Shown one piece after another: positions 45,071-54,200 of a DNA stretch of 64,000 bases. The translations under genes and the position numbers were made by a program. Numbering within the stretch: position 1 is the stretch's first letter; each line of letters opens with the position of its first letter. The notes below the pieces were generated by a model. It saw only the letters and a list, made by a program, of their open reading frames with translations, had not been told where the DNA came from and ran no database searches. The stretch comes from an uncultured Azohydromonas sp. (GTDB taxonomy: Bacteria > Pseudomonadota > Gammaproteobacteria > Burkholderiales > Burkholderiaceae_C), in NCBI RefSeq assembly GCF_937926365.1, contig NZ_CALAOH010000019.1, positions 37,212-101,211 on the forward strand, given 5' to 3'.

Positions 45071-46237
45071 TCAATCGGCGCCGAGGCCGATCGGGTTCGG
45101 TTGGCGCTTCTCGACCGCGTGGCGCAGCAGCGAGGCGCTGCGGTAGACGGCATGCGCGAACTTGCCGTAGGGCAGCGTGACGAACAGCGCCATCACCGCG
45201 CCCAGGTGCAGGCACAGCAGCAGCGCCAGCGCCGGGGTGCCGCGGCTCAGCCACAGCGCCAGTCCGCTGGCGCTGGTGAGGAACAGCAGCGCGATGAAGC
45301 CCAGGTCCATCGGCTTCTGCGCCGCATCGCCCTGTCGCGGGTGGCGGCGCTTGCGCAGGCTCCACAGGCCCGCCGTGCCGATGCACAGGCTCACGCCGCC
45401 GAGCACGCCCAGCAGCTTGGGCAGCGAGGGCAACTCGTAGGGCGCCGTCCAGCCGAGGACGTAGTGGTAGATGGTCGCCACGCTGGTGGCGGCGAAGCAC
45501 AGCATGAAGCCGTAGAAGGTGAAGTGGTGGAAGCGCCGGCGCGACAGCGTGTAGGCGTCGTCCTCGTTGTTGCAGCCCTGGCCGTGCCCGCCGTCCAGGT
45601 ATTTCAGGCGCAGCACGTCGTGCGTGGCCTCGGCGATGGCGGGCGCGCTGGCCGGCTGTCCGCTGGTGGCGGGCTTCACGTCGCGCCAGAAGCGCCACGC
45701 GCCCATGCCCAGCGCCAGCACCACGAAGCCGAACACCGGCCCGAACAGGCTCACCAGCAGGTTGTGCTGGAACAGCTCGTGGAAGCTGCCGCCGGCATCC
45801 CACAGCGCGCCGCGCAGCGACAGCATCAGCGCCAGGAAGAGCGAGAAGGCCAGCACCAGCGCCACCGAGAGCGTCAGCCCGTTGCGCTTGTAGAGCGCGC
45901 CCAGCGCGGGCGGCCAGGCGTAGTCGGCATAGGTCTGGCCGCGCACCTTGGCCATGGCCTGCGGCACGTTGATGGCGAACTCGTGCGGCGGCGCGTACTG
46001 GCAAGCGTGCAGGCAGGCGCCGCAGTTGTGGCAGAGGTTGGCCAGGAAGTGCACGTCGGCCTTGCCGAACTCCAGCCGCCGCGTCATGGCGGGGAACACG
46101 GCACAGAAGCCCTCGCAATAGCGGCAGGCGTTGCACACGGTCATCTGCCGGGCCACCTCGGACTCGGCGGCGGTGATGACGATCTCGCCCTCGGCCAACG
46201 CCCGGGCGTCGCGGGTCAGAGCCTCAAGCGACTGCAT
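45071..46237 (-). CDS. tcuB: TcuB: iron-sulfur/heme membrane electron-transfer partner of tricarballylate dehydrogenase
   Basis: 388 residues. N-terminal ferredoxin-like part with two 4Fe-4S sets: Cys35/38/41 with Cys45, and Cys69/72/75 with Cys79. A membrane domain follows from about residue 120 with several helices containing spaced histidines (HELFQHNLL, RRRFHHFTFYGFMLCF, IYHYVLG), suited to b-type heme. In the known Tcu system TcuB reoxidises the FAD of TcuA and passes electrons to the quinone pool. Overlaps tcuA by 14 bp. Confidence 0.92.
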   Translation of the reverse strand: MQSLEALTRDARALAEGEIVITAAESEVARQMTVCNACRYCEGFCAVFPAMTRRLEFGKADVHFLANLCHNCGACLHACQYAPPHEFAINVPQAMAKVRGQTYADYAWPPALGALYKRNGLTLSVALVLAFSLFLALMLSLRGALWDAGGSFHELFQHNLLVSLFGPVFGFVVLALGMGAWRFWRDVKPATSGQPASAPAIAEATHDVLRLKYLDGGHGQGCNNEDDAYTLSRRRFHHFTFYGFMLCFAATSVATIYHYVLGWTAPYELPSLPKLLGVLGGVSLCIGTAGLWSLRKRRHPRQGDAAQKPMDLGFIALLFLTSASGLALWLSRGTPALALLLCLHLGAVMALFVTLPYGKFAHAVYRSASLLRHAVEKRQPNPIGLGAD

Positions 46238-47639
46238 GTTCTTTCACTCCTTGCTGCAGGGCGGCGCGCGCCGCGTTGGTGCCGGCGATGCGGCCGAAGG
46301 CCGTGCCGATGGACATGCCCACGCCGGCGGTGTAGCCCTTGCCCAGGACGTTGCCGGCCATCATTTCGCCCGCAACGAACAGATTCGCGCTGGGCTCGCC
46401 GCCGAAGCGCACGGCGGCGGTGTCGTCGGTGCGCAGGCCCAGGTACGTGAAGGTCACGCCCGGGCGCACGGCGTAGCCGTAGAAGGGCGGCGTGTCGATG
46501 GGCCGCGCCCAGTGGGTCTTGGCTGGCACCACGCCCTCGGTGCGGCAGTCGTCCAGCTTCGTGTGGTCGAAGCTGCCGGGGCGGCAGGCGGCGTTGTAGT
46601 CCTGCAGCGTGCGCATGAAGGCGCCCACGTCCAGGCCCAGCTTGGCCGCCAGTTCCGGCAGGCTGCCGGCCTGCACGCCCGGGAACACCGGCGGCATGAA
46701 GCGGCCGATGGCCTTGGCGTCGATGATCGAATAGGCGACCTGCTCCGGCTGCTGCGCCACCAGGCGGCCCCAGATGGCGTAGCGCTTGGGCCAGAAGTCC
46801 TCGCCCTCGTCGTAGAAGCGCTCGCCGTGGCGGTTGACCACCACGCCCAGCGACACGCAATCGATGCGGGTGCAGATGCCGCCGTCGTACAGCGGCGCGC
46901 GGGCGTCGATGGCGACCATGTGCGCCTGCGTCGGGTCGCCGATGCGGTCCGCGCCATGGTCGTCGAGCAGGTGCTTGAGCAGCACGCCCTGGTTGAAGCG
47001 CGTGCCGCGGATGAGGAAGTTGTCGGCAGGCCACTCGCCGCGCTCGTTGCGGCCCCAGGCCTCGCGCAGCCACTCGCGGTTCGATTCGAAGCCACCGGCC
47101 GCCAGCACGCAGGCCTTGGCGGTGATGCGCTCGCCCTTGACCCACGCGGCGACGAAGCGGCGCTGGCCGTCCAGCTCGATGCGCTCCACCGGCGCCTCGT
47201 AGCGCACGCGCACGCCCAGCCGCTCCGCGCTGCGGTAGTAGGCATTGACCAGCGCCTTGCCGCCGCCCATGAAGAAGGCGTTGGTGCGCGCGACATGCAG
47301 CGCGCCCGACAGCGGCGGCTGGAAGCGGACACCATGGCGGCGCATCCAGTCCCGGCAGTTCGACGACGCGCGGATGACCAGGCGGGCCAGGTGCTCGTCG
47401 GTGATGCCGCCGGTCACCTTCAGCAGGTCCTGCCAGTATTCCTCTTCGGGATAGGCGTCGACCAGCACGTCCTGCGGCGCGTCGTGCATGCAGCGCAGGT
47501 TGCGGGTGTGCTGCGAATTGCCGCCACGCCATTCGCGCGGCGCGGCCTCAAGCAGCAGCACGGAGGCACCGGCTTCGCGCGCCATCAGCGCGGCGCACAG
47601 GGCGGCGTTGCCGCCGCCAATGACCAGGACGTCGATCAT
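46224..47639 (-). CDS. tcuA: TcuA: FAD-dependent tricarballylate dehydrogenase
   Basis: 471 residues. Oxidises tricarballylate to cis-aconitate. N-terminal FAD loop VLVIGGGNAALCAALMAREAGASVLLLE, GGNSQHTRNLRCMH, and the C-terminal FAD segment GEMMAGNVLGKGYTAGVGMSIGTAFGRIAGTNAA, as in fumarate-reductase-type flavoproteins. TcuC (a transporter in Salmonella) is absent; a Bug receptor with CHR subunits lies on the other side of tcuB instead. A palindrome at 47754-47770 in the upstream region may be its operator. The product cis-aconitate enters the TCA cycle. Confidence 0.92.
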   Translation of the reverse strand: MIDVLVIGGGNAALCAALMAREAGASVLLLEAAPREWRGGNSQHTRNLRCMHDAPQDVLVDAYPEEEYWQDLLKVTGGITDEHLARLVIRASSNCRDWMRRHGVRFQPPLSGALHVARTNAFFMGGGKALVNAYYRSAERLGVRVRYEAPVERIELDGQRRFVAAWVKGERITAKACVLAAGGFESNREWLREAWGRNERGEWPADNFLIRGTRFNQGVLLKHLLDDHGADRIGDPTQAHMVAIDARAPLYDGGICTRIDCVSLGVVVNRHGERFYDEGEDFWPKRYAIWGRLVAQQPEQVAYSIIDAKAIGRFMPPVFPGVQAGSLPELAAKLGLDVGAFMRTLQDYNAACRPGSFDHTKLDDCRTEGVVPAKTHWARPIDTPPFYGYAVRPGVTFTYLGLRTDDTAAVRFGGEPSANLFVAGEMMAGNVLGKGYTAGVGMSIGTAFGRIAGTNAARAALQQGVKEHAVA

Positions 47640-47753
47640 GCGGCGTCCTCGGATGAGGGCATGGGGAAGAAAGGCACGGTTCGGTCTTGTCGATGTTTGA
47701 CGCGACTCTACCGATACCTGGGGGCCCTGCTAAGGCGCCGGACGGAATGGGGG

Positions 47754-47770
47754 CTTCACGATTTGTGAAG
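47754..47770. promoter_or_regulatory. 17-bp palindrome upstream of tcuA
   Basis: CTTCAC-GATTT-GTGAAG, perfect 6-bp arms, 115 bp before the tcuA start. Likely operator for a GntR- or LysR-type regulator of tcuAB. Nothing else gene-like appears in 47640-47997, where composition changes to that of the right-hand block. Confidence 0.5.
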
Positions 47771-47997
47771 GGTACGGCGGGGAGGCGCCGCCGGGCGTTT
47801 CAGCGCTGGGCTCGGCACACCTGGAGCGCGCGATGTACCGTCCCCGATATCCGCTTCTGGTCAGCCTCCTGGTCAGCTTTCCTCGACATTGTATTTGGCA
47901 GGACCGGACACTAAGCTCGTCGTACGCATGCATGTCGGCGCAAGCCCGGAGCGGCTTGCAACCCACCACGACTCACTACGGAAGAGGAGTCGACGAC

Positions 47998-50223
47998 ATG
48001 AACATCCTACGGCGATGGCCCAGGATGGCGCTCGCATGCGCCATGCTTGCGGCCCTGACAGCATGCGGCGGCGGCCACGACGATGACGACGGCCCCGAAG
48101 CGGCACCCACCATCCAGCTGCTTTCGTCCTCACCCGATCACGTGACCGGCGGCAACGCGTTGATCGACATCACCGTGCCGCGGCAGATCAAGCTGGACCG
48201 CCGCCCGCTGCGGATCGAGCTCAACGGCAACGACGTGACGCGGGAATTCCGCCCGCTGCTGGACGATCTTCGCCATCTCCAGGCTGTCCTCGGAGGGCTG
48301 CGTGATGGCGAAAATACGCTGACGGCCAAGATCGGCCGCGAAACGGCCACGCTCAGAATGACCAACTACCCGATCACCGGCCCGGTGATTTCGGGGCCGT
48401 GGCAAACGCCGTTCATCTGCCAGACCGAGAGCTTCGTGCTGCCGGACGGCTCGCGCCTTGGTCCGCCGCTCGATGCCAATTGCAGCGTGGCCACGCGCGT
48501 GCACTACGTCTATCAGAAGAACACCGGCGGCGCGCTGGTGCCGATGCCGAGCACCACCTCGCTGCCCGCCGATGTCGCCAGCACGACGACGCTCGACGGC
48601 CGCACCGTGCCCTTCGTGGTGCGCGTGGAAACCGGTACGGTCAATCGCGGCATCTACCAGAACGCGGTGCTGCACGACCCCACCAGGGAGTCGGCCCCCA
48701 CGCCGCTGAAACCGCCGAAGGCATGGAACAAGCGGCTGATAGCGGTCGAGGGCTTCGGCTGCCCGGGCGGCTGGTACATCCAGGGCGCGGCGCAGGGCAA
48801 CATCTCGGTCGCCGGGTTCGACTTCACGCTGCTCAATGTCAGGCGGCTCGGCGAGGGCTACGCTACCTTCGCCAATACGCTGCAGCACGCGTCGAACAAC
48901 TGCAACGCGGTGCTGGCCAGCGAGGCGGCGATGATGTCCAAGGAGGCGGTAATCGAGACCTTCGGCGTGCCGGTCTTTACCGTCAGCGCCGGCTGCTCGG
49001 GCGGGTCCTATGGCAGCGCCCAGCCCGCCGATCGCATTCCCGGCCTGTTCGACGGCGTGCTGATCGCCTGCACCTTCCCCGACCCGCTGTCGATCGCACT
49101 GTCGGGCTCGGATGGGCACCTGATCACGCAATACATCATGGGGAATCCCAACGCGCTGACCGATGCGCAGATCGCCGCGGTGACCGGCTACAAGAGCCGC
49201 AAGGCCTTCGAGGACGCCGCCAATCAGGCGGGACGTACCGATCCGGTCCCCGCGCGCCAGGATTATCCGGGCTATGTGTCGGGCGTGTTCAACGCCGCCG
49301 TGCCGCAGGAGGTGCGCTATCACCCGGTCAATAACCGGACCGGTGCACGGCCGACCGTGTACGACGCCGCCAGGAATATCTATGGCATCGACAAGGCCAC
49401 CGGCTTCGCGCTGCGCCCGTTCGACAACGTCGGCGTGCAATACGGACTGGCGGCGCTGAACGGCGGAGGGATCACCGTCGATCAGTTCCTCGACCTGAAC
49501 GAGAAGGTGGGCGGCTACGACCAGGACGCGAACTACGTCCCGGCGCGCTCGCCAGGCCATCTCGGCGCGATCCTGCGCGCGCAGCAGTCGGGCCTGCAAC
49601 TGGGCGGCAACGGCGGACTGGCGACGATCCCCGTGGTGGACGTGACGGGCGTCTATAACGAGGACACGGCCTACCACTACCAGTGGTTCCATTTCGCGCT
49701 GCGCGAACGGATGCTCGCCGCCAACGGCGATACCGCCAACCACGTGATGTGGCGCGGCAATCCGGTGCCGGCCGATACCGCCTGGGACATGTTCATCCGG
49801 TGGGTGGCTGCCTACAAGGACGACAAATCGCAGGCGCCGCAGAGGCAGCGGGTGGTCACGCACAAGCCGCAGAATGCGGTGGACGGCTGCTGGCGTTCGC
49901 AGACCGATTTCGTCGCCGAGCCGCAGACGCTGAGCAGCACGCCGGACACGACCTGCAATTCGCTGTTCCCCTCGTGGACCGCGCCCCGCATCGCAGCCGG
50001 CGGCCCGATCGCCGGCGACGTGATGAAATGCACGTTGAAGCCGGTCAATCCCGCCGACTACAGCGTGCCGTTCACCCCCGATCAGCTGAACCGCCTGCGC
50101 GCGATCTTCCCGACCGGCGTCTGCGACTGGACCCAGCGCGGGGTCAACCAAACGGGCGTGGTGCCGAATGGATCGTTCGGCCCGTCGCCGGTGAATCTGG
50201 TGTTTGATATTACGAAGTCGTAG
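47998..50223 (+). CDS. Large DUF6351-like secreted lipoprotein
   Basis: 741 residues. Lipoprotein signal with lipobox LTACGGG, an acidic linker (HDDDDGPEA), a short beta domain (about 45-125), then a large alpha/beta-hydrolase-like domain. A Ser-containing nucleophile-elbow-like motif lies in VSAGCSGGSYGSAQPADRIPGLFDGVLIACTFPDP, which recalls tannase/feruloyl-esterase-type proteins. An even number of cysteines is scattered (FICQTE, DANCSV, GFGCPGG, NNCNAV). Probably an outer-membrane-anchored esterase of unknown substrate. The start at 47998 has GAGGAG 8 bases upstream; the frame before it is not used. Confidence 0.75.
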   Translation: MNILRRWPRMALACAMLAALTACGGGHDDDDGPEAAPTIQLLSSSPDHVTGGNALIDITVPRQIKLDRRPLRIELNGNDVTREFRPLLDDLRHLQAVLGGLRDGENTLTAKIGRETATLRMTNYPITGPVISGPWQTPFICQTESFVLPDGSRLGPPLDANCSVATRVHYVYQKNTGGALVPMPSTTSLPADVASTTTLDGRTVPFVVRVETGTVNRGIYQNAVLHDPTRESAPTPLKPPKAWNKRLIAVEGFGCPGGWYIQGAAQGNISVAGFDFTLLNVRRLGEGYATFANTLQHASNNCNAVLASEAAMMSKEAVIETFGVPVFTVSAGCSGGSYGSAQPADRIPGLFDGVLIACTFPDPLSIALSGSDGHLITQYIMGNPNALTDAQIAAVTGYKSRKAFEDAANQAGRTDPVPARQDYPGYVSGVFNAAVPQEVRYHPVNNRTGARPTVYDAARNIYGIDKATGFALRPFDNVGVQYGLAALNGGGITVDQFLDLNEKVGGYDQDANYVPARSPGHLGAILRAQQSGLQLGGNGGLATIPVVDVTGVYNEDTAYHYQWFHFALRERMLAANGDTANHVMWRGNPVPADTAWDMFIRWVAAYKDDKSQAPQRQRVVTHKPQNAVDGCWRSQTDFVAEPQTLSSTPDTTCNSLFPSWTAPRIAAGGPIAGDVMKCTLKPVNPADYSVPFTPDQLNRLRAIFPTGVCDWTQRGVNQTGVVPNGSFGPSPVNLVFDITKS

Positions 50224-50342
50224 GCCTGCCAGAGGTCTTGTGGCTCATGTTGGTGCTTTCCATGGTGAAAAGCGGCACGGGGTGCTATCGTCGGCACTTG
50301 GCATCCCGTGCCACACCCAGACATTGTTGGAAGGAGACAACC

Positions 50343-51302
50343 TTGAAGCCACGCATCACTTGCCTGGCGGCGATTGCCTTGATGGCGAGCGCCGCGGCAC
50401 ACGCCGCCTATCCCGAACGCCCCATCAAACTGATCGTGCCCTTCCCGCCCGGGCAGGCGACCGACATCTTTGCGCGCGCGCTCGGCGAGCGGCTCGGCAA
50501 GCAGCTGGGGCAATCGGTGGTGGTCGAGAACCGCGCGGGCGCCGGCAGCAATATCGGCATGGAACTGGCCGCTCGCGCCGCGCCGGATGGCTATACGCTG
50601 GTGATGGCCGGCAGTGCGATGGCGATCAACCAGACGCTGTACGCATCGATCGGCTACGATCCGCGCCGCGATTTCCAGGCGATCTCGGGCGTGTTCTCGG
50701 TGCCGCTGGTGTTCCTGTCGACGCCCGCGTCCGGCATCACGTCGCTGCGCGATCTGGTGAGCAAGGCCAAGGCGGCGCCGGGCAAGCTGAGCTACGCGAG
50801 CGCCGGCATCGGCGGCACGCAGCATCTGTCGGCCGAGATGCTGAAGGCGCGCGCCGGCATCTTCATGGTCCATATCCCGTACAAGGGCAGCGGCCCCGCG
50901 CAGGCGGACTTTCTCGGCAATCAGATTCCGGTGATGGTCGACTCGATCACCGCGGCCTTGCCGTTGATCCAGTCGAAGAAGGCGGTGCCGCTGGCCGTGA
51001 CCGCGGGCAAGCGCGTGCCGCAGCTGCCGAACGTGCCGACCGTGCAGGAGCAGGGCGTGCCCGACTTCGAGGCGCTGGGGTGGGCGGTGCTGATGGCGCC
51101 GGCCGGCACGCCGCCGGCCATCGTGTCGCAGCTCAATGCCGAAACGGTGAAGGCGCTGCAATCGCCGGAGCTGCAGAAGTTCATCGTCGACCGCGGCTCG
51201 GAGCCGATGCCGATGTCGCCGGAGCAGACCGCGCGCTTTGTCGACAGCGAGATCCGCAAATGGTCGACGGTGGTCAAGCGTTCGGGCGCGAAGGTCGATT
51301 GA
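50343..51302 (+). CDS. Bug-family (TctC) periplasmic receptor, TTG start
   Basis: 319 residues. Signal peptide LAAIALMASAAAHA|AYPERPIKLIVPFPPGQATDIFARAL, then VVENRAGAGSNIGMELAARAAPDGYTL, HIPYKGSGPAQADFLGNQIPVMVDS and PNVPTVQEQGVPDFEALGWAVLMAPAGTP. The start is a TTG at 50343 directly after GGAAGGAG, giving a proper signal peptide; no ATG in frame has such a site. It follows the lipoprotein gene by 120 bp and may be in its operon, suggesting uptake of an acid released by that presumed esterase. Confidence 0.88.
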   Translation: MKPRITCLAAIALMASAAAHAAYPERPIKLIVPFPPGQATDIFARALGERLGKQLGQSVVVENRAGAGSNIGMELAARAAPDGYTLVMAGSAMAINQTLYASIGYDPRRDFQAISGVFSVPLVFLSTPASGITSLRDLVSKAKAAPGKLSYASAGIGGTQHLSAEMLKARAGIFMVHIPYKGSGPAQADFLGNQIPVMVDSITAALPLIQSKKAVPLAVTAGKRVPQLPNVPTVQEQGVPDFEALGWAVLMAPAGTPPAIVSQLNAETVKALQSPELQKFIVDRGSEPMPMSPEQTARFVDSEIRKWSTVVKRSGAKVD

Positions 51303-51309
51303 GTTGGTC

Positions 51310-51376
51310 GTCTCCCGTGCGCAGGCAGGGGGGACGGCTGCACGGACGCGTCGTCCCGCCTGCGCGGGGGACGACG
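51310..51376. repeat. REP-like double hairpin
   Basis: CGTCGTCCC (51349-51357) pairs with GGGACGACG (51368-51376), preceded by a similar half unit starting GTCGTCTCCC at 51308. The GTCGTC/GACGAC outer bases match the element at 18829. It lies between the convergent Bug and enol-lactonase genes. Confidence 0.55.
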
Positions 51377-51446
51377 TGGCGTCGTTACCGAGGCCTCTGC
51401 CCTGGCCTTCCGGCGCAAGTCAGAGGAACCACGACCACCTGGGCTT

Positions 51447-52229
51447 TCAGGCGCCAGTCAGAAAATCGACGACCGCCTGCGTGAACCGCTCCACCTGCTG
51501 CAGATTCGACAGGTGGGCCGCCTCCAGTTCTACATAGGACGCGCCCGGAATCGTCTCGGCCATATAGCGGCCGTCGGACGGCGGCGTCGGAATATCGCCC
51601 GAGCCCGCGATTACAAGCGTCGGCACCGCGATCCGATGGATGTCGGCGCGCAGATCGTTGTCGCGAATCGCGCGGCAATTGGCCGCGTAGCCGGCGGCAT
51701 CGGTCGCGCTCAGCATCGCGCGCAACTGCTGCACCCGTTCCGGATGCGCGGCGGCGAAGTCCGGCGTCAGCCATCTGTCGACGACCGCGGCCGCGATCGA
51801 CCCCACCCCATCGCGCTCGACCGCCGCGGCGCGGTTGGTCCAGTTCTCCGGCGGGCCGATGTAGGCCGCGGTATTGCACAGCACCAGCTTGTTCAGCCGC
51901 GCTGCGTGGTTCAGGCCCAGCCACATGCCGGTGATGCCGCCCATCGACAGCCCACAGAAATGCGCGCGCTCGATCTGCAGCGTATCGAGCAGGGCAATCA
52001 CGTCGCCGCCGAGCTGGGCGACGGTATAGGGTCCGGTGGGCACGGACGAGCGGCCGTGGCCGCGCGTGTCGTAGCGCAGCACGCGGAAATGCTGCGTGAA
52101 GGCCGCGATCTGCGGCTGCCACATGTCGAAGTTGGTGCCCAGCGAATTGGACAGCACGAGCACCGGCAGGCTCGGGTCGCCATCGAGCTGGTAGTGGAGG
52201 CGAACGTCGGAAAGGTCGGCGAAGGGCAT
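51447..52229 (-). CDS. pcaD: 3-oxoadipate enol-lactonase-type alpha/beta hydrolase
   Basis: 260 residues. Nucleophile Ser95 in CGLSMGGITGMWLGL, acid Asp in IAGSGDIPTPP and His in LEAAHLSNLQQ; NSLGTNFDMWQPQ is the oxyanion loop. RVLRYDTRGHGRS and the whole length fit PcaD, which opens beta-ketoadipate enol-lactone in aromatic degradation. A muconolactone-isomerase-like gene, the preceding step, follows on the same strand upstream. CatA, CatB and the CoA-transfer steps are not present, so the pathway may be a variant. Confidence 0.85.
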   Translation of the reverse strand: MPFADLSDVRLHYQLDGDPSLPVLVLSNSLGTNFDMWQPQIAAFTQHFRVLRYDTRGHGRSSVPTGPYTVAQLGGDVIALLDTLQIERAHFCGLSMGGITGMWLGLNHAARLNKLVLCNTAAYIGPPENWTNRAAAVERDGVGSIAAAVVDRWLTPDFAAAHPERVQQLRAMLSATDAAGYAANCRAIRDNDLRADIHRIAVPTLVIAGSGDIPTPPSDGRYMAETIPGASYVELEAAHLSNLQQVERFTQAVVDFLTGA

Positions 52230-52378
52230 GGCGGAAGCGGTTCTCAGCGGTTCTCAGCAGTTGTCGGCGGTACCCAGCGATCCTCGGTGATGGCGGCGAT
52301 TCGCGGCGGTACTCGGGACGACGATCGATCGATGCCCCGCGCGGCGCGGGAAAGCGCCCGCGCGGAGCGACACAGACA

Positions 52379-52663
52379 TCAGTTCTGCGCGATCGCGGAA
52401 CCGTGTTGCGCCAGCGGCGTGACCTTCATCTCCATATACGGATACAGCGGCAGCGAGGTCAGCAGCGTATGCAGCTCGTCGTTGTCCTTGACGTCGAAGA
52501 TGCTGACGTTGGCGTACTGGCCCACCACGCGCCACAGGTGGCGCCACTTGCCTTCGCGCTGCAGCTGCTGCGAAAACGCCTTCTCGTCGGCCTTCAGCTT
52601 GTCGACGGCCTGCGGGTCGGCCGAATGGGGAATGCGGACGGTCATTTCAACCATGAACAGCAT
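52379..52663 (-). CDS. catC: Muconolactone delta-isomerase-like protein
   Basis: 94 residues, same size as CatC. MLFMVEMTVRIPHSADPQAVDKLKADEKAFSQQLQREGKWRHLWRVVGQYANVSIFDV, then DNDELHTLLTSLPLYPYMEMKVTPLAQH. The VGQYANVSIFDV and LPLYPYM segments are family landmarks. CatC isomerises muconolactone to the enol-lactone that PcaD hydrolyses. The two genes are adjacent and co-oriented. In a cluster without catAB it might process a substituted muconolactone. Confidence 0.88.
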   Translation of the reverse strand: MLFMVEMTVRIPHSADPQAVDKLKADEKAFSQQLQREGKWRHLWRVVGQYANVSIFDVKDNDELHTLLTSLPLYPYMEMKVTPLAQHGSAIAQN

Positions 52664-52708
52664 GGCGATCTCCTTGTTGTAGCGGTACGGTGAAGAGAGT
52701 AAGCGAGG

Positions 52709-53764
52709 TCATACCGTGGCGATCGGCGTCACGGGCGAGCCCATCGCGCCGGGCAGGCGCAGCGGCGGCGCGGTCAGGAAAAAGCGCGAACGCCTTTCTG
52801 CGCGCAGGCACGCGGCGAGATCGCGCAGATACCACAGCTCGCCCAGTGGCAGACCCAGCTTGAACAGGCAGTGATGATGCAGCGGCAGCATCGGCACCGC
52901 GCCCTGCCCCGGCGCCGGTGGCCGGGCCGGAAAGCGTTCGACCGCGTAGTTGTCGGCGGCCAGCGCGGCGATGCCCGCATCGGTGATCCATTGCAGCAGC
53001 CGCTCGTCGCGGCCATCGAGCGCGCAGCAGCTGTGATGCAGCGCGTGCGCATCGGGCCTGCCGCCCATCTCGAGCACCATCTCGGCGAAGCCGGTGCGCA
53101 GCACCAGGATGTCGCCGGTCTCGACGGCGACCTGATCGGCGTCCATCACGCGCATCAGGTCGTCGTAGCCGACGGTGCGGAAATCGCGGCCAAAATGCTC
53201 CGCCAGATCGACCAGCACGCCCCGCCCCTGCACGCCATGCACGGCCAGCGTCTCGATGCCCAGCGCATCGGCGTGGCTATGGTCATGCCCGCAGGGATGC
53301 GCGGCGAAATCATCGGCCTCGGCATAGTCGACCGGCCCGACGATCTCCGCATTGGGCCGGAAGCCGTTGTAATAGACGCGTTCGGCCACACCATCGCCGT
53401 CGGCATCGAACAGCGCGCCGACGTGGGCCAACGAGTCCCACTGCGTCGAATACTGCAGCGACAGCAGGACCTGGTCGTCGCTGAGCACGTCGAGCGCATT
53501 GGCATCGACCCTGGCCAGCGGGAAATTGACGTACGGAATGTCGTCGCGATAGGTGGGCCGCAGCACCGGCGGATGCCGGCGCACGTTCAGCGCATTGCCA
53601 CCCGGCAGATCGAGCGGCAGCGACAGGCAGAACGTGCGGCCGCTGCGGATCTCCTGCGCGGCGGCGCGGATCTTGTCCGCGCTGATCAGGTTCAGACGGC
53701 CGAGCTGGTCGTCGGCGCCGAAATCGCCCCAGTTGGAGCCTTCCGGCCGTTGTTTCCATCGCAT
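52709..53764 (-). CDS. Cyclase-family (kynurenine-formamidase-like) metal hydrolase
   Basis: 351 residues, putative cyclase family. Landmarks: NLISADKIRAAAQEIRSGRTFCLSLPLDLPGGN, QYSTQWDSLAHVGALFD (the HxGTHxDAP metal site is altered: only AHVGALFD remains), ALGIETLAVHGVQGRGVLVDLAEHFG, LRTGF and PLHHHCLFKLGLPLGELWYL. Family members hydrolyse N-formyl or cyclic substrates with a divalent metal. The changed first metal motif may alter metal use or shift the reaction. Co-oriented with pcaD/catC, 45 bp upstream of catC. Confidence 0.8.
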   Translation of the reverse strand: MRWKQRPEGSNWGDFGADDQLGRLNLISADKIRAAAQEIRSGRTFCLSLPLDLPGGNALNVRRHPPVLRPTYRDDIPYVNFPLARVDANALDVLSDDQVLLSLQYSTQWDSLAHVGALFDADGDGVAERVYYNGFRPNAEIVGPVDYAEADDFAAHPCGHDHSHADALGIETLAVHGVQGRGVLVDLAEHFGRDFRTVGYDDLMRVMDADQVAVETGDILVLRTGFAEMVLEMGGRPDAHALHHSCCALDGRDERLLQWITDAGIAALAADNYAVERFPARPPAPGQGAVPMLPLHHHCLFKLGLPLGELWYLRDLAACLRAERRSRFFLTAPPLRLPGAMGSPVTPIATV

Positions 53765-53846
53765 CGGGGATAGCCTCCGGCACGGACGCGCCGCGGTGCC
53801 AGCGCCGATGCGCCGGCCCGCGCGGTCCGATCGATCGGGATGTCAG

Positions 53847-54143
53847 TCAGAGACAGCAGACGCCATCGAGATAGGCCTTGCGCCAGCGCGTGATCCGCAC
53901 TTCGGCGAACAGGCCCGCCTGATGGAAGGGATCGGCTTCGATCAGCGCCTGCGCGGCCTCGCGGGTCTCGACATCGACGATATAGAGACCGCCGCCCGCA
54001 TCGCTGCCATCGTCGTTCAGCTTGGCACCGCAGGCCAGCAGCAGCGACTTGTTGGCTTCGAGGAAGTCCAGATGCGCCGGCCGCTGGGCCTTGCGCACGT
54101 GCTGGTGGTCGGGCTTGTCGAAGGTCTCGATGATGTACGGCAT
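53847..54143 (-). CDS. YciI-family protein
   Basis: 98 residues. Ferredoxin-like alpha/beta dimeric fold: MPYIIETFDKPDHQHVRKAQRPAHLDFLEANKSLLLACGAKLNDDG, then GGLYIVDVETREAAQALIEADPFHQAGLFAEVRITRW. The His in the RPAHLDFL helix and the Asp in ADPF are the conserved pair. YciI-like enzymes do dehydrohalogenation or isomerisation steps on ring-cleavage products. It lies 82 bp before the cyclase gene and 57 bp after the transporter gene. The C-terminus ends in two cysteines. Confidence 0.85.
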   Translation of the reverse strand: MPYIIETFDKPDHQHVRKAQRPAHLDFLEANKSLLLACGAKLNDDGSDAGGGLYIVDVETREAAQALIEADPFHQAGLFAEVRITRWRKAYLDGVCCL

Positions 54144-54200
54144 GGTGTCTCCTGTGTTGTCGTTGGCAAAGCGCGGTGACCGATGGCCAGACCCGGATCG